Positions 55,473 to 64,000 of a DNA stretch of 64,000 nucleotides are shown one piece after another. A program made the position numbers and the translations under genes. The notes below the pieces were generated by a model that worked only from the letters and a program-made list of their open reading frames with translations, was not told the DNA's origin and made no database searches. Location of the stretch: positions 124,001 through 188,000 of the forward strand of contig LNBX01000024.1 of the NCBI GenBank assembly GCA_001567275.1, written 5' to 3'. Position 1 is the first letter of the stretch. Every line of letters starts with the position of its first letter. This DNA comes from Bacteroidetes bacterium OLB10. GTDB taxonomy: Bacteria; Bacteroidota; Bacteroidia; AKYH767-A; OLB10.

Positions 55473-56558
55473 ATGATATTAGGCGTGCCAAAGGAGTTAA
55501 AAGAACGTGAAAGTAGAGTAGCACTTACTCCTGATGTTGTTAAAAGTCTGGTGTCTTCAGGCTATCAGGTAATGATAGAGGCTGATGCCGGAGTGAAATC
55601 TTTTTATACCAATGATCAGTATAAGGCCGCAGGTGCTGAAATTGTTGATAAAGATAAAGTGTATAGCAGTGATGTGGTCTTAAAGGTGAATGCACCGCAA
55701 CCTGCAGAAATAAGCAAGATGAAAAAAGGGGCAACGCTCATATCATTTATGTGGGCTGCCACCAATCCTGAACTTGTAGAGGTATGTAAGCAGGCGGGAA
55801 TCAATGCATTTTCGATGGATGCCATTCCGCGTATTTCACGTGCACAGAAAATGGATGCACTGAGTTCGCAAGCTAATCTTGCCGGATATAAAGCAGTGTT
55901 GTTATGTGCTGATACCATTGGAAAAATTCTACCCATGATGACCACTGCGGCAGGAACCATTCGTCCTTCTAAAGTTGTGATTTTTGGAGCCGGTGTTGCA
56001 GGCTTGCAGGCAATAGCAACAGCCAAGCGTCTGGGAGCAGTAGTAGAAGTAAGTGACATCCGTCCTGAAACAAAAGAACAGGTTCAGTCACTCGGTGGAA
56101 AATTTATTGAAGTAACAGGTGACGACAGTATAAAAATTGAAGGAGGTTATGTAAAAGGTGTTTCAGAAGAGTTTTTGAAAAAACAACAGGAACTGGTAGC
56201 CAAACATATTCGCGAAGCAGATATTGTAATCACCACTGCATTAATCCCAGGTAAGAAGGCTCCCCTGTTGGTAACAGAGGAGATGGTGAAGAGTATGAAA
56301 AATGGTTCTGTGATTCTTGATATGGCAGTGGAGCAGGGTGGCAATGTAGTGGGAAGTGAACTGAATAAAACCATACAGAAAAATGGTGTAACAATCATTG
56401 GTGAAAGCAATATTCCGAGTATGCTGCCGATGAATGCAAGTGATTTGTATGCTAAAAATATTCAAACACTGCTGTTGCACCTTACTACTAAAGACGGTTT
56501 TAAATGGGAGATGGAGGAAGAAATTACCAAAGGAAGTTTGATAGTAAAAAGCGCATAA
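55473..56558 (+). CDS. pntAA: NAD(P) transhydrogenase subunit alpha part 1
   Basis: A 361-residue cytosolic NAD-binding subunit (domain I). Motifs: KERESRVALTPDVVKSLVSS, FMWAATNPELVE, the Rossmann site VVIFGAGVAGLQAIATAKRL, DIRPETKEQVQSLGGKFIEV and ITTALIPGKKAPLLV. With PntAB and PntB it couples hydride transfer from NADH to NADP to proton entry, supplying NADPH. The bacterial alpha chain is here divided into two genes, as in Rhodospirillum-type enzymes. First gene of a three-gene operon. Confidence 0.95.
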   Translation: MILGVPKELKERESRVALTPDVVKSLVSSGYQVMIEADAGVKSFYTNDQYKAAGAEIVDKDKVYSSDVVLKVNAPQPAEISKMKKGATLISFMWAATNPELVEVCKQAGINAFSMDAIPRISRAQKMDALSSQANLAGYKAVLLCADTIGKILPMMTTAAGTIRPSKVVIFGAGVAGLQAIATAKRLGAVVEVSDIRPETKEQVQSLGGKFIEVTGDDSIKIEGGYVKGVSEEFLKKQQELVAKHIREADIVITTALIPGKKAPLLVTEEMVKSMKNGSVILDMAVEQGGNVVGSELNKTIQKNGVTIIGESNIPSMLPMNASDLYAKNIQTLLLHLTTKDGFKWEMEEEITKGSLIVKSA

Positions 56559-56603
56559 GCTTTAATTGAAAATTAACGAAACAAAAATTCAACAACAAAA
56601 AAT

Positions 56604-56909
56604 ATGACTGAAATAATCAATTTTATTGGAAATCATCAGGAGATTATTTTCTTTATCATCCTCTCTGTATTTGTAGGAGTTGAAGTCATTGGTGGTGTGC
56701 CTACCGTATTGCACACACCACTCATGTCAGGTGCCAATGCCATTCACGGAGTGGTGATTGTAGGTGCAATCATTGTAATGCTTAATGCCGATCCCGGAGA
56801 TTATCTGGCACTCACTCTTGGATTTCTGGCAGTAGTGCTTGGAACACTCAATGTGGTTGGTGGTTTCGTGGTTACCGATCGTATGCTGGAAATGTTCAAG
56901 AAAAAATAA
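56604..56909 (+). CDS. pntAB: NAD(P) transhydrogenase subunit alpha part 2 (membrane)
   Basis: A 101-residue membrane segment with three or four helices, holding the typical VEVIGGVPTVLHTPLMSGAN that ends helix one and starts two, plus the C-terminal FLAVVLGTLNVVGGFVVTDR. It supplies the alpha part of the proton channel (domain II). It lies 45 bases after pntAA and 39 before pntB. Confidence 0.95.
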   Translation: MTEIINFIGNHQEIIFFIILSVFVGVEVIGGVPTVLHTPLMSGANAIHGVVIVGAIIVMLNADPGDYLALTLGFLAVVLGTLNVVGGFVVTDRMLEMFKKK

Positions 56910-56948
56910 ATACTTTCTGAATTTATAAAGAACTCAATAAAGAAATAA

Positions 56949-58370
56949 ATGCAACCTGAATTTTTATACAGTCTTAAAACTATAGCATACATCATCGCCT
57001 CTGCAACATTTATCATAGGCCTGAAGCGTATGGGTAATGCAAAAACTGCACGCAGCGGCAATCTTATTGCTGCAGCAGGTATGACGCTGGCTATTATTGC
57101 TTCTATTTTTATCCATGTCAACAAAACAGCTGATGGGTATGAAACAGTTGAAACTTCCGGATTCATCTATACATTAATATTTGCAGCAATTGTAATCGGA
57201 ACCATTATCGGATGGGTGACAGCAAAAAAAGTGCAGATGACTAAAATGCCCGAACTGGTATCTATGTTCAACGGTATGGGTGGAGCTTGTGCTGCTCTCA
57301 TTGGGTTGATGGAGTTTCATCATAATCTGGATAACACAGGCGCACTTCTTGCAATTATTTTAGGTTTGATCATTGGCAGTGTATCTTTCTCAGGAAGTGT
57401 TATCGCATTTCTGAAACTAAACGGAACTATGAACAAACCGGTACGTTTGCCCTCTTACAACATTATCAACACACTGGTGATGATTGGTGTGTTGGCATTT
57501 GGCGCACACATGGTGTTTAGCGGAACACACAGCACCACATTGTTGTATTTGCTTTTTGCATCTGCATTGGTGTATGGTATTTTATTCACCATACCGATTG
57601 GTGGTGCCGATATGCCTGTTGTTATTTCATTGCTTAACTCGTTTACAGGATTGGCAGCTGCCTTCGGAGGATTTTTGTACGACAACAAAGTGATGCTTAC
57701 GGGAGGTATTCTGGTAGGCTCTGCAGGTACGTTACTTACCTTAGTGATGTGTAAAGCGATGAATCGTCCGCTTAGCAATGTGATATTCGGTGCATTTGGT
57801 GGTAATGCTGCATCAGGTTCAGGTCCTGATGTGAAAGGAAGTATCAAAGATTTATCAGTTGCAGATGCAGCCGTGTTGCTGAATTATTCAAAGAAAGTAG
57901 TTATTGTACCGGGTTATGGACTTGCAGTTGCACAGGCGCAACACATCATTCACGAATTGGAAGTGTTGCTTGAAGAGCGTGGTGTAGAAGTAAAATATGC
58001 TATACATCCTGTTGCAGGTCGTATGCCGGGCCACATGAATGTACTGCTTGCCGAAAGTAATGTTGATTATGGCAAACTGGTAGAAATGGAAGACATCAAT
58101 CCTGAATTTGATCAAACGGATGTAGTGTTGGTAGTAGGCGCAAATGATGTGGTTAATCCTGCTGCGAAAACAGATCCTTCATCACCCATTTATGGAATGC
58201 CAATTCTGGAGGTTGAAAACGCTAAGCATATTATTGTAAACAAACGTTCCATGAATGCAGGTTATGCAGGAATTGATAACCTGTTGTTTTATGATCCAAA
58301 AACAAGTATGCTCTTTGGCGATGCCAAGAAAGTATTAACTGAGCTTGTAGCAGAATTAAAGACAATGTAA
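56949..58370 (+). CDS. pntB: NAD(P) transhydrogenase subunit beta
   Basis: A 473-residue protein: about nine membrane helices (domain II) followed by the NADP-binding domain III (about 300-473). Domain III landmarks are VIVPGYGLAVAQAQ, HPVAGRMPGHMNVLLAES, VVGANDVVNPAAKTDPSSPI and VNKRSMNAGYAGIDNLLFY. It completes the transhydrogenase. A terminator follows at 58392-58420. Confidence 0.96.
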   Translation: MQPEFLYSLKTIAYIIASATFIIGLKRMGNAKTARSGNLIAAAGMTLAIIASIFIHVNKTADGYETVETSGFIYTLIFAAIVIGTIIGWVTAKKVQMTKMPELVSMFNGMGGACAALIGLMEFHHNLDNTGALLAIILGLIIGSVSFSGSVIAFLKLNGTMNKPVRLPSYNIINTLVMIGVLAFGAHMVFSGTHSTTLLYLLFASALVYGILFTIPIGGADMPVVISLLNSFTGLAAAFGGFLYDNKVMLTGGILVGSAGTLLTLVMCKAMNRPLSNVIFGAFGGNAASGSGPDVKGSIKDLSVADAAVLLNYSKKVVIVPGYGLAVAQAQHIIHELEVLLEERGVEVKYAIHPVAGRMPGHMNVLLAESNVDYGKLVEMEDINPEFDQTDVVLVVGANDVVNPAAKTDPSSPIYGMPILEVENAKHIIVNKRSMNAGYAGIDNLLFYDPKTSMLFGDAKKVLTELVAELKTM

Positions 58371-58391
58371 AACAAGATATGTTGATTATAT

Positions 58392-58420
58392 AAAAGGCTG
58401 TCGTAAGAAGACAGCCTTTT
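58392..58420 (+). terminator. Terminator of the pnt operon
   Basis: An 11-bp stem AAAAGGCTGTC (58392-58402) / GACAGCCTTTT (58410-58420), seven-base loop, followed by TTTTATG. It lies 21 bases after the pntB stop. Confidence 0.9.
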
Positions 58421-58510
58421 TTTATGACTGAATTCCAGAAAATCAATTTATAAGCAATTGTGAAGCAACAGGTAAACCAGAATGCTGACTTTTATCATTC
58501 TTTTAATAAT

Positions 58511-58548
58511 TTTGTAAATATTTAATTTGTAGATATTTTATTTACAAA
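58511..58548. promoter_or_regulatory. Inverted repeat upstream of the glycosyltransferase
   Basis: TTTGTAAATA (58511-58520) and TATTTACAAA (58539-58548), 18 bases apart, in the 217-base A/T-rich leader before the glycosyltransferase. The half-sites are perfect and could bind a dimeric regulator, but no known operator is recognised. Confidence 0.3.
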
Positions 58549-58637
58549 TCATTTGTTAAAATTAACTTTAGTAGAGGCTGAAGTTTTTACGGAATACAGG
58601 GAGATAAACATAGTTTTTAATAAAAGAAAGAAAATCT

Positions 58638-59801
58638 ATGAAACTACTCTATATAACTCCATATTACAAACCAGCATGGTATTTTGGTGGTCCACCTCGT
58701 TGCATTGCTGAGCAAGCTGAAATTTTACATTCAACTTATAACTGGAAAGTTGATGTATTGACTCTGAATCTTAATGGATCAAGAAAAATATTTGATAGTA
58801 ACAACACAGTGGTGTCTGATGAAAATGGAATCAATGTAAACTACCTTCCATTTTACAGAGTACCTTTCTATAACTATTTCTTTTCAAAAAAACTTTGTAG
58901 TTATCAGTCTGAAGTTAAAAATTATGACGCTGTTCATATTCATGGTTTGTTTAATGCATTTTCAAGTTTGGGTATAAGAATGGCCAATAGTGCAGGAGTG
59001 CCATATGTTATTACCCCTCATGGTATGCTCGATAAATGGTGTCTGCGAAAATCGGCAGTAGCTAAATTCCTGCATAGTTATTTTGTTGATCGTAAATTCC
59101 TGAAGAAGGCCGGTGTAATTCATTTCACCACTGAAGACGAAAAGCAAAACAGCATCTATCCTGAAAATGTCAGATGCAAGATAATACCATATCTCATCAA
59201 CTTCAATGTGAGAAATAATCTGCATAAAGCATTACCGGAGAATGAGCAAAAAATAAAAGCGGTGTTCTGGGGAAGGATTAATCCCAAGAAAGGATTAATG
59301 CTTTTTGTAGAAGCAGTCAGCAAACTTTCTCCTGAAGAGAGGCAACGTTTTACTCTGGATGTTTATGGCAACGATGAAGAGAATCATCTGAACGAAATTC
59401 AACAGCTGATTAAACGTTATGGGTTAAATCATATCATTCAGTATAAAGGTTTTTTAGATCCGAATGAAAGAGAAGAAAAGATTAGCCGATATGATGTAAT
59501 GATACTTACAAGTTATCAGGAAAACTTAGGTATTACAGTTTTAGAATCACTCCAACAACAGATTCCTGTTTTTATTTCCGACAGAGTAAATGTAGCTGAC
59601 TGGATAAGGAAATACAATTGTGGATGGGTAACGGAGATGGAAATTTACAGTATGGTGAATGAATTGAAGAAACTAATGAAACTCACACCATCACAGATAA
59701 GAGAAGCCGGCAAAAACAGTGTGCAACTTTTTAAAGAGGAAATGAATATTGAACAATTAACCAAGGAATACAGGAAGATGTATGAAGAGTTAATTCACTA
59801 A
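58638..59801 (+). CDS. Glycosyltransferase family 4
   Basis: A 387-residue GT-B enzyme. N-terminal domain begins MKLLYITPYYKPAWYFGGPP with the glycine loop; C-terminal domain has KAVFWGRINPKKGLMLFVEA (donor phosphate and ribose region) and SRYDVMILTSYQENLGITVL, the EX7E-type Glu pair. It would transfer a sugar from a nucleotide donor in surface polysaccharide or glycan making; acceptor unknown. It stands alone, without a polysaccharide cluster around it. Confidence 0.88.
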   Translation: MKLLYITPYYKPAWYFGGPPRCIAEQAEILHSTYNWKVDVLTLNLNGSRKIFDSNNTVVSDENGINVNYLPFYRVPFYNYFFSKKLCSYQSEVKNYDAVHIHGLFNAFSSLGIRMANSAGVPYVITPHGMLDKWCLRKSAVAKFLHSYFVDRKFLKKAGVIHFTTEDEKQNSIYPENVRCKIIPYLINFNVRNNLHKALPENEQKIKAVFWGRINPKKGLMLFVEAVSKLSPEERQRFTLDVYGNDEENHLNEIQQLIKRYGLNHIIQYKGFLDPNEREEKISRYDVMILTSYQENLGITVLESLQQQIPVFISDRVNVADWIRKYNCGWVTEMEIYSMVNELKKLMKLTPSQIREAGKNSVQLFKEEMNIEQLTKEYRKMYEELIH

Positions 59802-59843
59802 AGAATATTGAATACCTCTCGGATTTTATAATTGCTGTGCAAC

Positions 59844-60443
59844 TTAAAACCTGTATCCCATCGAAAAGCTGAATTGCACATTTGGACTTACCACATCTGT
59901 TTCAAAATTATTATGATCCTTTTCGTTTTCTTTTTCAGAGTCATAATATCTTACTCCAATACCTAAATCCATTCCCATATACAGATTTTTTGCAATGGTG
60001 AGGTTGAAGCTGTTATTAAGCATAAAGCCTAATTGTGTGTGATTATCGCTGTGAGTAGTTTCATTGTAGATATACTGGTTACCGTTCCAATAAGATTCTG
60101 TAGTAGTGTGTTTTACTTTTCCTCCTGCAATATAAAACTGCGGTCCTACAGCATAACGCACAATACCCTGACGAGTAGGATATAATTTAATAGTAGGCAT
60201 GAAGTAATAAAACCCGGAATTTCGCAATGAAAAATTGAAAGGGAGTTTAATCCCAATCAGTCCGTTGTTTAATATCCTCTCATAGTTAAAGCCCACACCT
60301 ATATCTGAGTCATCATCCATTACGTCATTTGAAATTATCATCATAGGTGTAAACGAAATCATGTTGTTGCCATATTCAGGTTTGTCCTGACCTTTAGCCA
60401 GTCCTGCAATGAAAAGCAGAAATATTACTGTAATTTTTCTCAT
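59844..60443 (-). CDS. Outer-membrane beta-barrel protein, 199 aa
   Basis: A 199-residue protein with a signal peptide (IAGLAKGQ) and strands alternating toward an aromatic C-terminus (NVQFSFSMGYRF), typical of small eight-strand outer-membrane barrels. The barrel motifs are generic (LGFMLNNSFNLTIAKNLYMG). A TAACTTTG -7-like box (60485-60492, minus strand) lies upstream. Function unknown. Confidence 0.75.
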   Translation of the reverse strand: MRKITVIFLLFIAGLAKGQDKPEYGNNMISFTPMMIISNDVMDDDSDIGVGFNYERILNNGLIGIKLPFNFSLRNSGFYYFMPTIKLYPTRQGIVRYAVGPQFYIAGGKVKHTTTESYWNGNQYIYNETTHSDNHTQLGFMLNNSFNLTIAKNLYMGMDLGIGVRYYDSEKENEKDHNNFETDVVSPNVQFSFSMGYRF

Positions 60444-60585
60444 AAAATTTTTGTTTAAAACGGAATTATAGAATGTTTAGTGTACAAAGTTAAGAATAGC
60501 TGGCCACAACCACTCATTTGATGAAAAATTACTTTCAGAATTAGGGATGATTGTTTAATTTTGTAAATGACTAAACTGTTGAGCA

Positions 60586-63011
60586 ATGTCCGAACAAAAA
60601 GCAATTTCCGAGAATAAAAACCTGTCGTTTGAAGATTTTAAGAATTCAGTGAAGAATGATTACCGCATTGGAAGAATAAGCCGCGAGACCAGTTTACTTG
60701 GGCGCAAGGAAGTGTTGACAGGTAAGGCTAAGTTTGGCATTTTTGGCGATGGAAAGGAAGTGGCACAAATAGCATGGCAAAATATTTTCGTAAGGGAGAT
60801 TATCGTTCAGGATATTATCGCGATCAGACTTTTATGTTTGCTTCGGAATTACTTACAGTACAGGAATTTTTTGCTCAGTTGTATGCGCATCCATCAGTAG
60901 AAGCCGAGCCTGCCACTGCAGGACGTGCCATGAACGGACATTATGCTACCCGGATGCTGAATGATGATGGCAGCTGGAAAAATCTTACTCAACAAAAAAA
61001 TTCTTCTGCTGATATATCGCCTACTGCAGGGCAAATGCCCCGATTACTTGGACTTGCATTAGCTTCTAAATTTTATCGCAACAATCCCGAATTGAAGGAT
61101 GCACGTTTTTCTGGTTTTTCAGACAATGGAAACGAAGTTGCTTTTGGTACCATTGGTGATGCAAGTACCTCGGAAGGAATTTTTTTCGAAACCATCAATG
61201 CTGCAGGTGTGTTGCAGGTGCCTATGGTGATGAGTGTGTGGGATGATGGCTACGGCATTTCTGTTCCCAATAAATTTCAGACTACCAAACAAAGTATCAG
61301 CGAAGTATTACAAGGCTTCGGTCGAACAGCAGATAAAGCAGGATATGTTATTCTCAAAGCTAAGGGATGGGATTATCCCGGCCTATGCGAAGTGTATGAA
61401 GAAGCAGCTGCTATTGCACGCAAAGAGCATGTTCCCGTTCTGGTGCATGTGCAGGAGATGACACAACCGCAAGGTCACTCCACATCAGGCTCACACGAGC
61501 GTTATAAATCAAAAGAGCGACTTGCATGGGAAGAAGAATTTGACTGCCTCAGAAAAATGCGTGAGTTTATGCTGCAATCGGCAATAGCTACTGAGGCAGA
61601 ACTGGACGAAATAGATGCTGAAGCAAAAAAATCAGTTCAGGAAAGTAAAAGAAAAGCATGGGATGATTTTACTTCTGAAATAAAAACAGAAAAAAATCAG
61701 GCGCTGCAGCTTGCACAACAGGTTATTGCAGGAAGTGAGAATGGAGTCTTTCTGCAAAAGGAACTGGATGATTTCAGTGCACAATCCGACAGCGAGCGAA
61801 GAGATATTGCAGCTTTTGTACATCAGATGCTATTTATGATTCGTGCTGAATCATCAGCAGCAAAGAATAACCTCACAGCCTGGTTTGAACAGTGGAAACA
61901 ATTGAATTTTGACCGTTACAGCTCACAACTTTACACCGAAGGTGCAGGCAGCGCATTGCGCATTGCCGAAGTAAAGCCTGTATATGATGAACAGCCGCAG
62001 ATGATTGATGGCCGCGAAGTTTTACTTTACAACCATGATGTTTTATTAAGCCGTTATCCGGAGTATATTGCATTTGGCGAAGATGTAGGAAAAATTGGAG
62101 GGGTGAATCAAACCTTTGCAGGACTGCAGGAGAAATACGGAGAGCACCGTGTGTTTGATGTTGGAATTCGCGAAGCTACCATTGCAGGACAAGGAATAGG
62201 AATGGCTTTGCGCGGACTTCGTCCTTTAGCGGAAATTCAATATCTCGATTATCTGGCTTACGCTATTCAGATACTTTCTGACGACCTGGCATGCTTGCGC
62301 TACCGTACAAAAGCGGGTCAGAAAGCGCCTCTCATCATCAGCACTCGCGGTCATCGTCTCGAGGGAATATGGCATTCGGGTTCGCCCATGCAGTTTATTC
62401 TTGGTGCTTTGCGCGGAATGCTGGTACTTGTGCCTCGCAACATGACGCAGGCTGCAGGATTTTACAACACGTTGTTGCAGGCTGATGATCCTGCATTGGT
62501 CATTGAGCCTTTGAACGGTTATCGTATTAAAGAAAAGAAACCTGTAAACCTTGGAGATTTTACAGTGCCTGTGGGAGTTCCTGAAATTATGCAACAGGGT
62601 GATGATGTTACACTGGTAACGTATGGTTCATGTGTGCGTGTTGCTCAGGATGCAATTAAAAAACTACAACAATGCGGCATCAGTGTAGAGCTGATAGACG
62701 TTCAGTCACTCATTCCTTTTGATATACATCACATCATTGGCGAATCAGTTCAGAAAACAAATAAGGTTGTATTCCTTGACGAAGATGTTCCTGGAGGTGC
62801 CACAGCTTACATGATGCAGGAAGTACTTGAAAAACAAAAAGCGTTTGATTTTCTTGAAGCACCACCGGTGACAATTACAGCAAAAGAACACCGTCCTGCA
62901 TACGGCAGTGATGGTGATTATTTCTCCAAACCCAATGCCGAAGATATTTTTGACGGAGTTTACAACCTCATGCACAGTGTCAGTCCACAAATGTTTCCTA
63001 AAATATTTTAA
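60586..63011 (+). CDS. 2-oxoacid dehydrogenase E1, fused alpha-beta, frameshifted
   Basis: The first frame starts at ATG 60586 and the second at 60774; they join to 808 residues if one base (most simply A) is added near 60773 (QIA then [20 protein letters not shown]). Alpha part: [12 protein letters not shown] holds the ThDP/Mg region and WDDGYGIS follows. Beta part from about 470: [57 protein letters not shown]. Fused E1 enzymes of this type act on branched-chain 2-oxoacids or pyruvate, with E2 and E3 elsewhere. The substrate cannot be fixed. Confidence 0.9.
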
Positions 63012-63052
63012 CAGGAAACATATTTTAATATGAACATTCATATTTTTCAGAG

Positions 63053-63403
63053 ATGATTAAAATGTACATAAAGCCGGATTGCTCAACATGCAGAACGGCA
63101 GTGAAACTTGTTTCCGAAAATTCTTCAGAAGAACTTGAAACTATTCAATACCTTGTTGATACTCCTTCTGAAAAGGAGATTAAAGAAATTATCAGGATGC
63201 TTGGTATAAAGCCTATAGAATTAGTCAGAAAAAAGGAAACATTGTACAAGGAAAAATATATGGATAAGAAAATTTCAGATGCTGAGTGGATAAAAATTTT
63301 GCATAAGCATCCGATACTTATCGAAAGGCCCATTGTCATTTATCACGACCGTGCCATTATTGGAAGACCCCCTCAAACCATTGTTTCATTTTTGAATTCC
63401 TGA
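63053..63403 (+). CDS. ArsC/Spx-family thioredoxin-fold protein
   Basis: A 116-residue protein with the ArsC/Spx start KMYIKPDCSTCRTAV (Cys10 and Cys13), YLVDTPSEKEIKEIIRML and the anion-binding RPIVIYHDRAIIGRPP. ArsC proteins reduce arsenate with glutathione or thioredoxin, and Spx proteins bind RNA polymerase; an arsenate reductase-like enzyme is likelier since no Spx-type features are visible, but no ars genes are beside it. Confidence 0.83.
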   Translation: MIKMYIKPDCSTCRTAVKLVSENSSEELETIQYLVDTPSEKEIKEIIRMLGIKPIELVRKKETLYKEKYMDKKISDAEWIKILHKHPILIERPIVIYHDRAIIGRPPQTIVSFLNS

Positions 63404-63446
63404 AACATACAGGAAATTAATTCTGATTTAAAGAAATTTAAGCGTA

Positions 63447-64000
63447 ATGTTATTAAAGAAAATTTCAGGACTCATTCTGTTTTTAGTTTGTTGTTACACT
63501 GCCATAGCCCAGGATACTACTCAACTTTATATTCCCCGCAATATTCAGAAGGCGTATGATGCAGGCACAAGAAACATCAATGGTACTCCGGGCAAACGCT
63601 TCTGGAAAAATTATTCTGAATATTATATCCGTGTTAAATTCAATCCTAAAACCCGAAAAATAGAAGGCGAACAAAATATAACCTATTATAATAACTCACC
63701 CGACACATTGCGTCAACTTGTTTTCAGAATAGCTCCCAACCATTATCAAAAAGGAGGTGAACGAAATAAAATTCTTGAGCCTGCTGATATTGGTGACGGA
63801 GTAAAAATAGAATCACTTTCAGTTAATGCAGATCCTGTTAATACTGCTGATGACAAGGTGTATAAGCAGGAAGGAACAATCACTAAACTTAGAATAAAAC
63901 CTTTAGCACCACATGGAGGACGCATCACTGTTCAGATGAAATGGAATTATACATTGAACAAGACTTCGCATGAACGTACGGGAATGATTGATGAGGGTAC
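63447..64000 (+). CDS. M1-family metallopeptidase, N-terminal part (cut by window end)
   Basis: A frame from ATG 63447 (MLLKKISGLILFLVCCYTAI) that remains open at the edge, 184 codons visible. Signal peptide ends near AIAQD. RNIQKAYDAGTRNINGTPGK and then RFWKNYSEYYIRVKFNPK, with IEGEQNITYYNNSPDTLRQL, match the N-terminal beta domain of the larger Bacteroidota M1 aminopeptidases. The zinc site would lie beyond the window. This is distinct from the compact M1 enzyme at 6322. Confidence 0.8.
   Translation, partial: MLLKKISGLILFLVCCYTAIAQDTTQLYIPRNIQKAYDAGTRNINGTPGKRFWKNYSEYYIRVKFNPKTRKIEGEQNITYYNNSPDTLRQLVFRIAPNHYQKGGERNKILEPADIGDGVKIESLSVNADPVNTADDKVYKQEGTITKLRIKPLAPHGGRITVQMKWNYTLNKTSHERTGMIDEG

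Noticed and set aside
55616-57847. Several minus-strand frames of 80-147 codons opposite the transhydrogenase genes
   Set aside because: Antisense to conserved pnt domains; no domain recognised.
1-64000. tRNA or rRNA genes
   Set aside because: No cloverleaf-like sequence or rRNA segment was noticed in any intergenic region; a covariance search was not possible.

Overview
The window is chromosomal DNA of a Bacteroidota bacterium, most likely a Chitinophagales/Sphingobacteriales-type environmental lineage (inference). The evidence is several type IX secretion (T9SS) cargo proteins with type A and type B C-terminal sorting domains, a PorP/SprF-like protein, HmuY/TonB-receptor genes, start regions carrying the Bacteroidota -7 box TAnnTTTG, and the typical split subunit III cytochrome oxidase cluster.

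Layout. 0-0.7 kb: 3' part of an IS1182-type transposase. 0.8-6.1 kb: SulP transporter, CvpA, PfkB kinase, pyruvate kinase and RecX. 6.3-12.6 kb: M1 peptidase, then a leftward heme-uptake-like operon (TonB receptor, HmuY-like lipoprotein, HmuY-like T9SS protein). 12.8-19.5 kb: M28 peptidase, DUF885 lipoprotein, YdcF protein, aminotransferase. 19.5-33.2 kb: a defence island on the minus strand. 33.3-34.0 kb: nucleotidyltransferase pair. 34.2-44.1 kb: Omp85-like barrel, a SprB/SprF-like surface adhesin set, and a TPR hybrid histidine kinase. 44.1-48.5 kb: accessory and subunit III/IV genes of a heme-copper oxidase plus heme O synthase. 48.5-53.3 kb: membrane protein and two T9SS proteins. 53.3-64 kb: IspH, MBL hydrolase, proton-translocating transhydrogenase, glycosyltransferase, fused 2-oxoacid dehydrogenase E1, ArsC-like protein, and a second M1 peptidase cut by the window end.

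The defence island is the most interesting part. Seven consecutive genes (XRE regulator, PLD-SF2 helicase, DUF1016 PDDEXK nuclease, Eco57I-like methylase/restriction protein, AAA ATPase, DUF4062-APAZ protein, short Argonaute) are packed with 0-2 base gaps or 1-4 base stop/start overlaps, so they look like one translationally coupled operon. A short-Argonaute module whose effector is DUF4062 rather than a classical TIR, SIR2 or DREN domain, with an AAA ATPase and a restriction/helicase cassette in the same transcript, may be undescribed. The island lies between direct repeats of about 57 bp: three copies with unique 29-30 bp spacers on the left (CRISPR-like) and one copy on the right.

A caveat runs through the window. 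Nine genes are each broken by one inferred single-base indel, eight of them in A/T homopolymers, including housekeeping genes (cytochrome oxidase subunit III, 2-oxoacid dehydrogenase E1). The simplest explanation is residual sequencing error. I annotate the restored full-length genes and mark each break.
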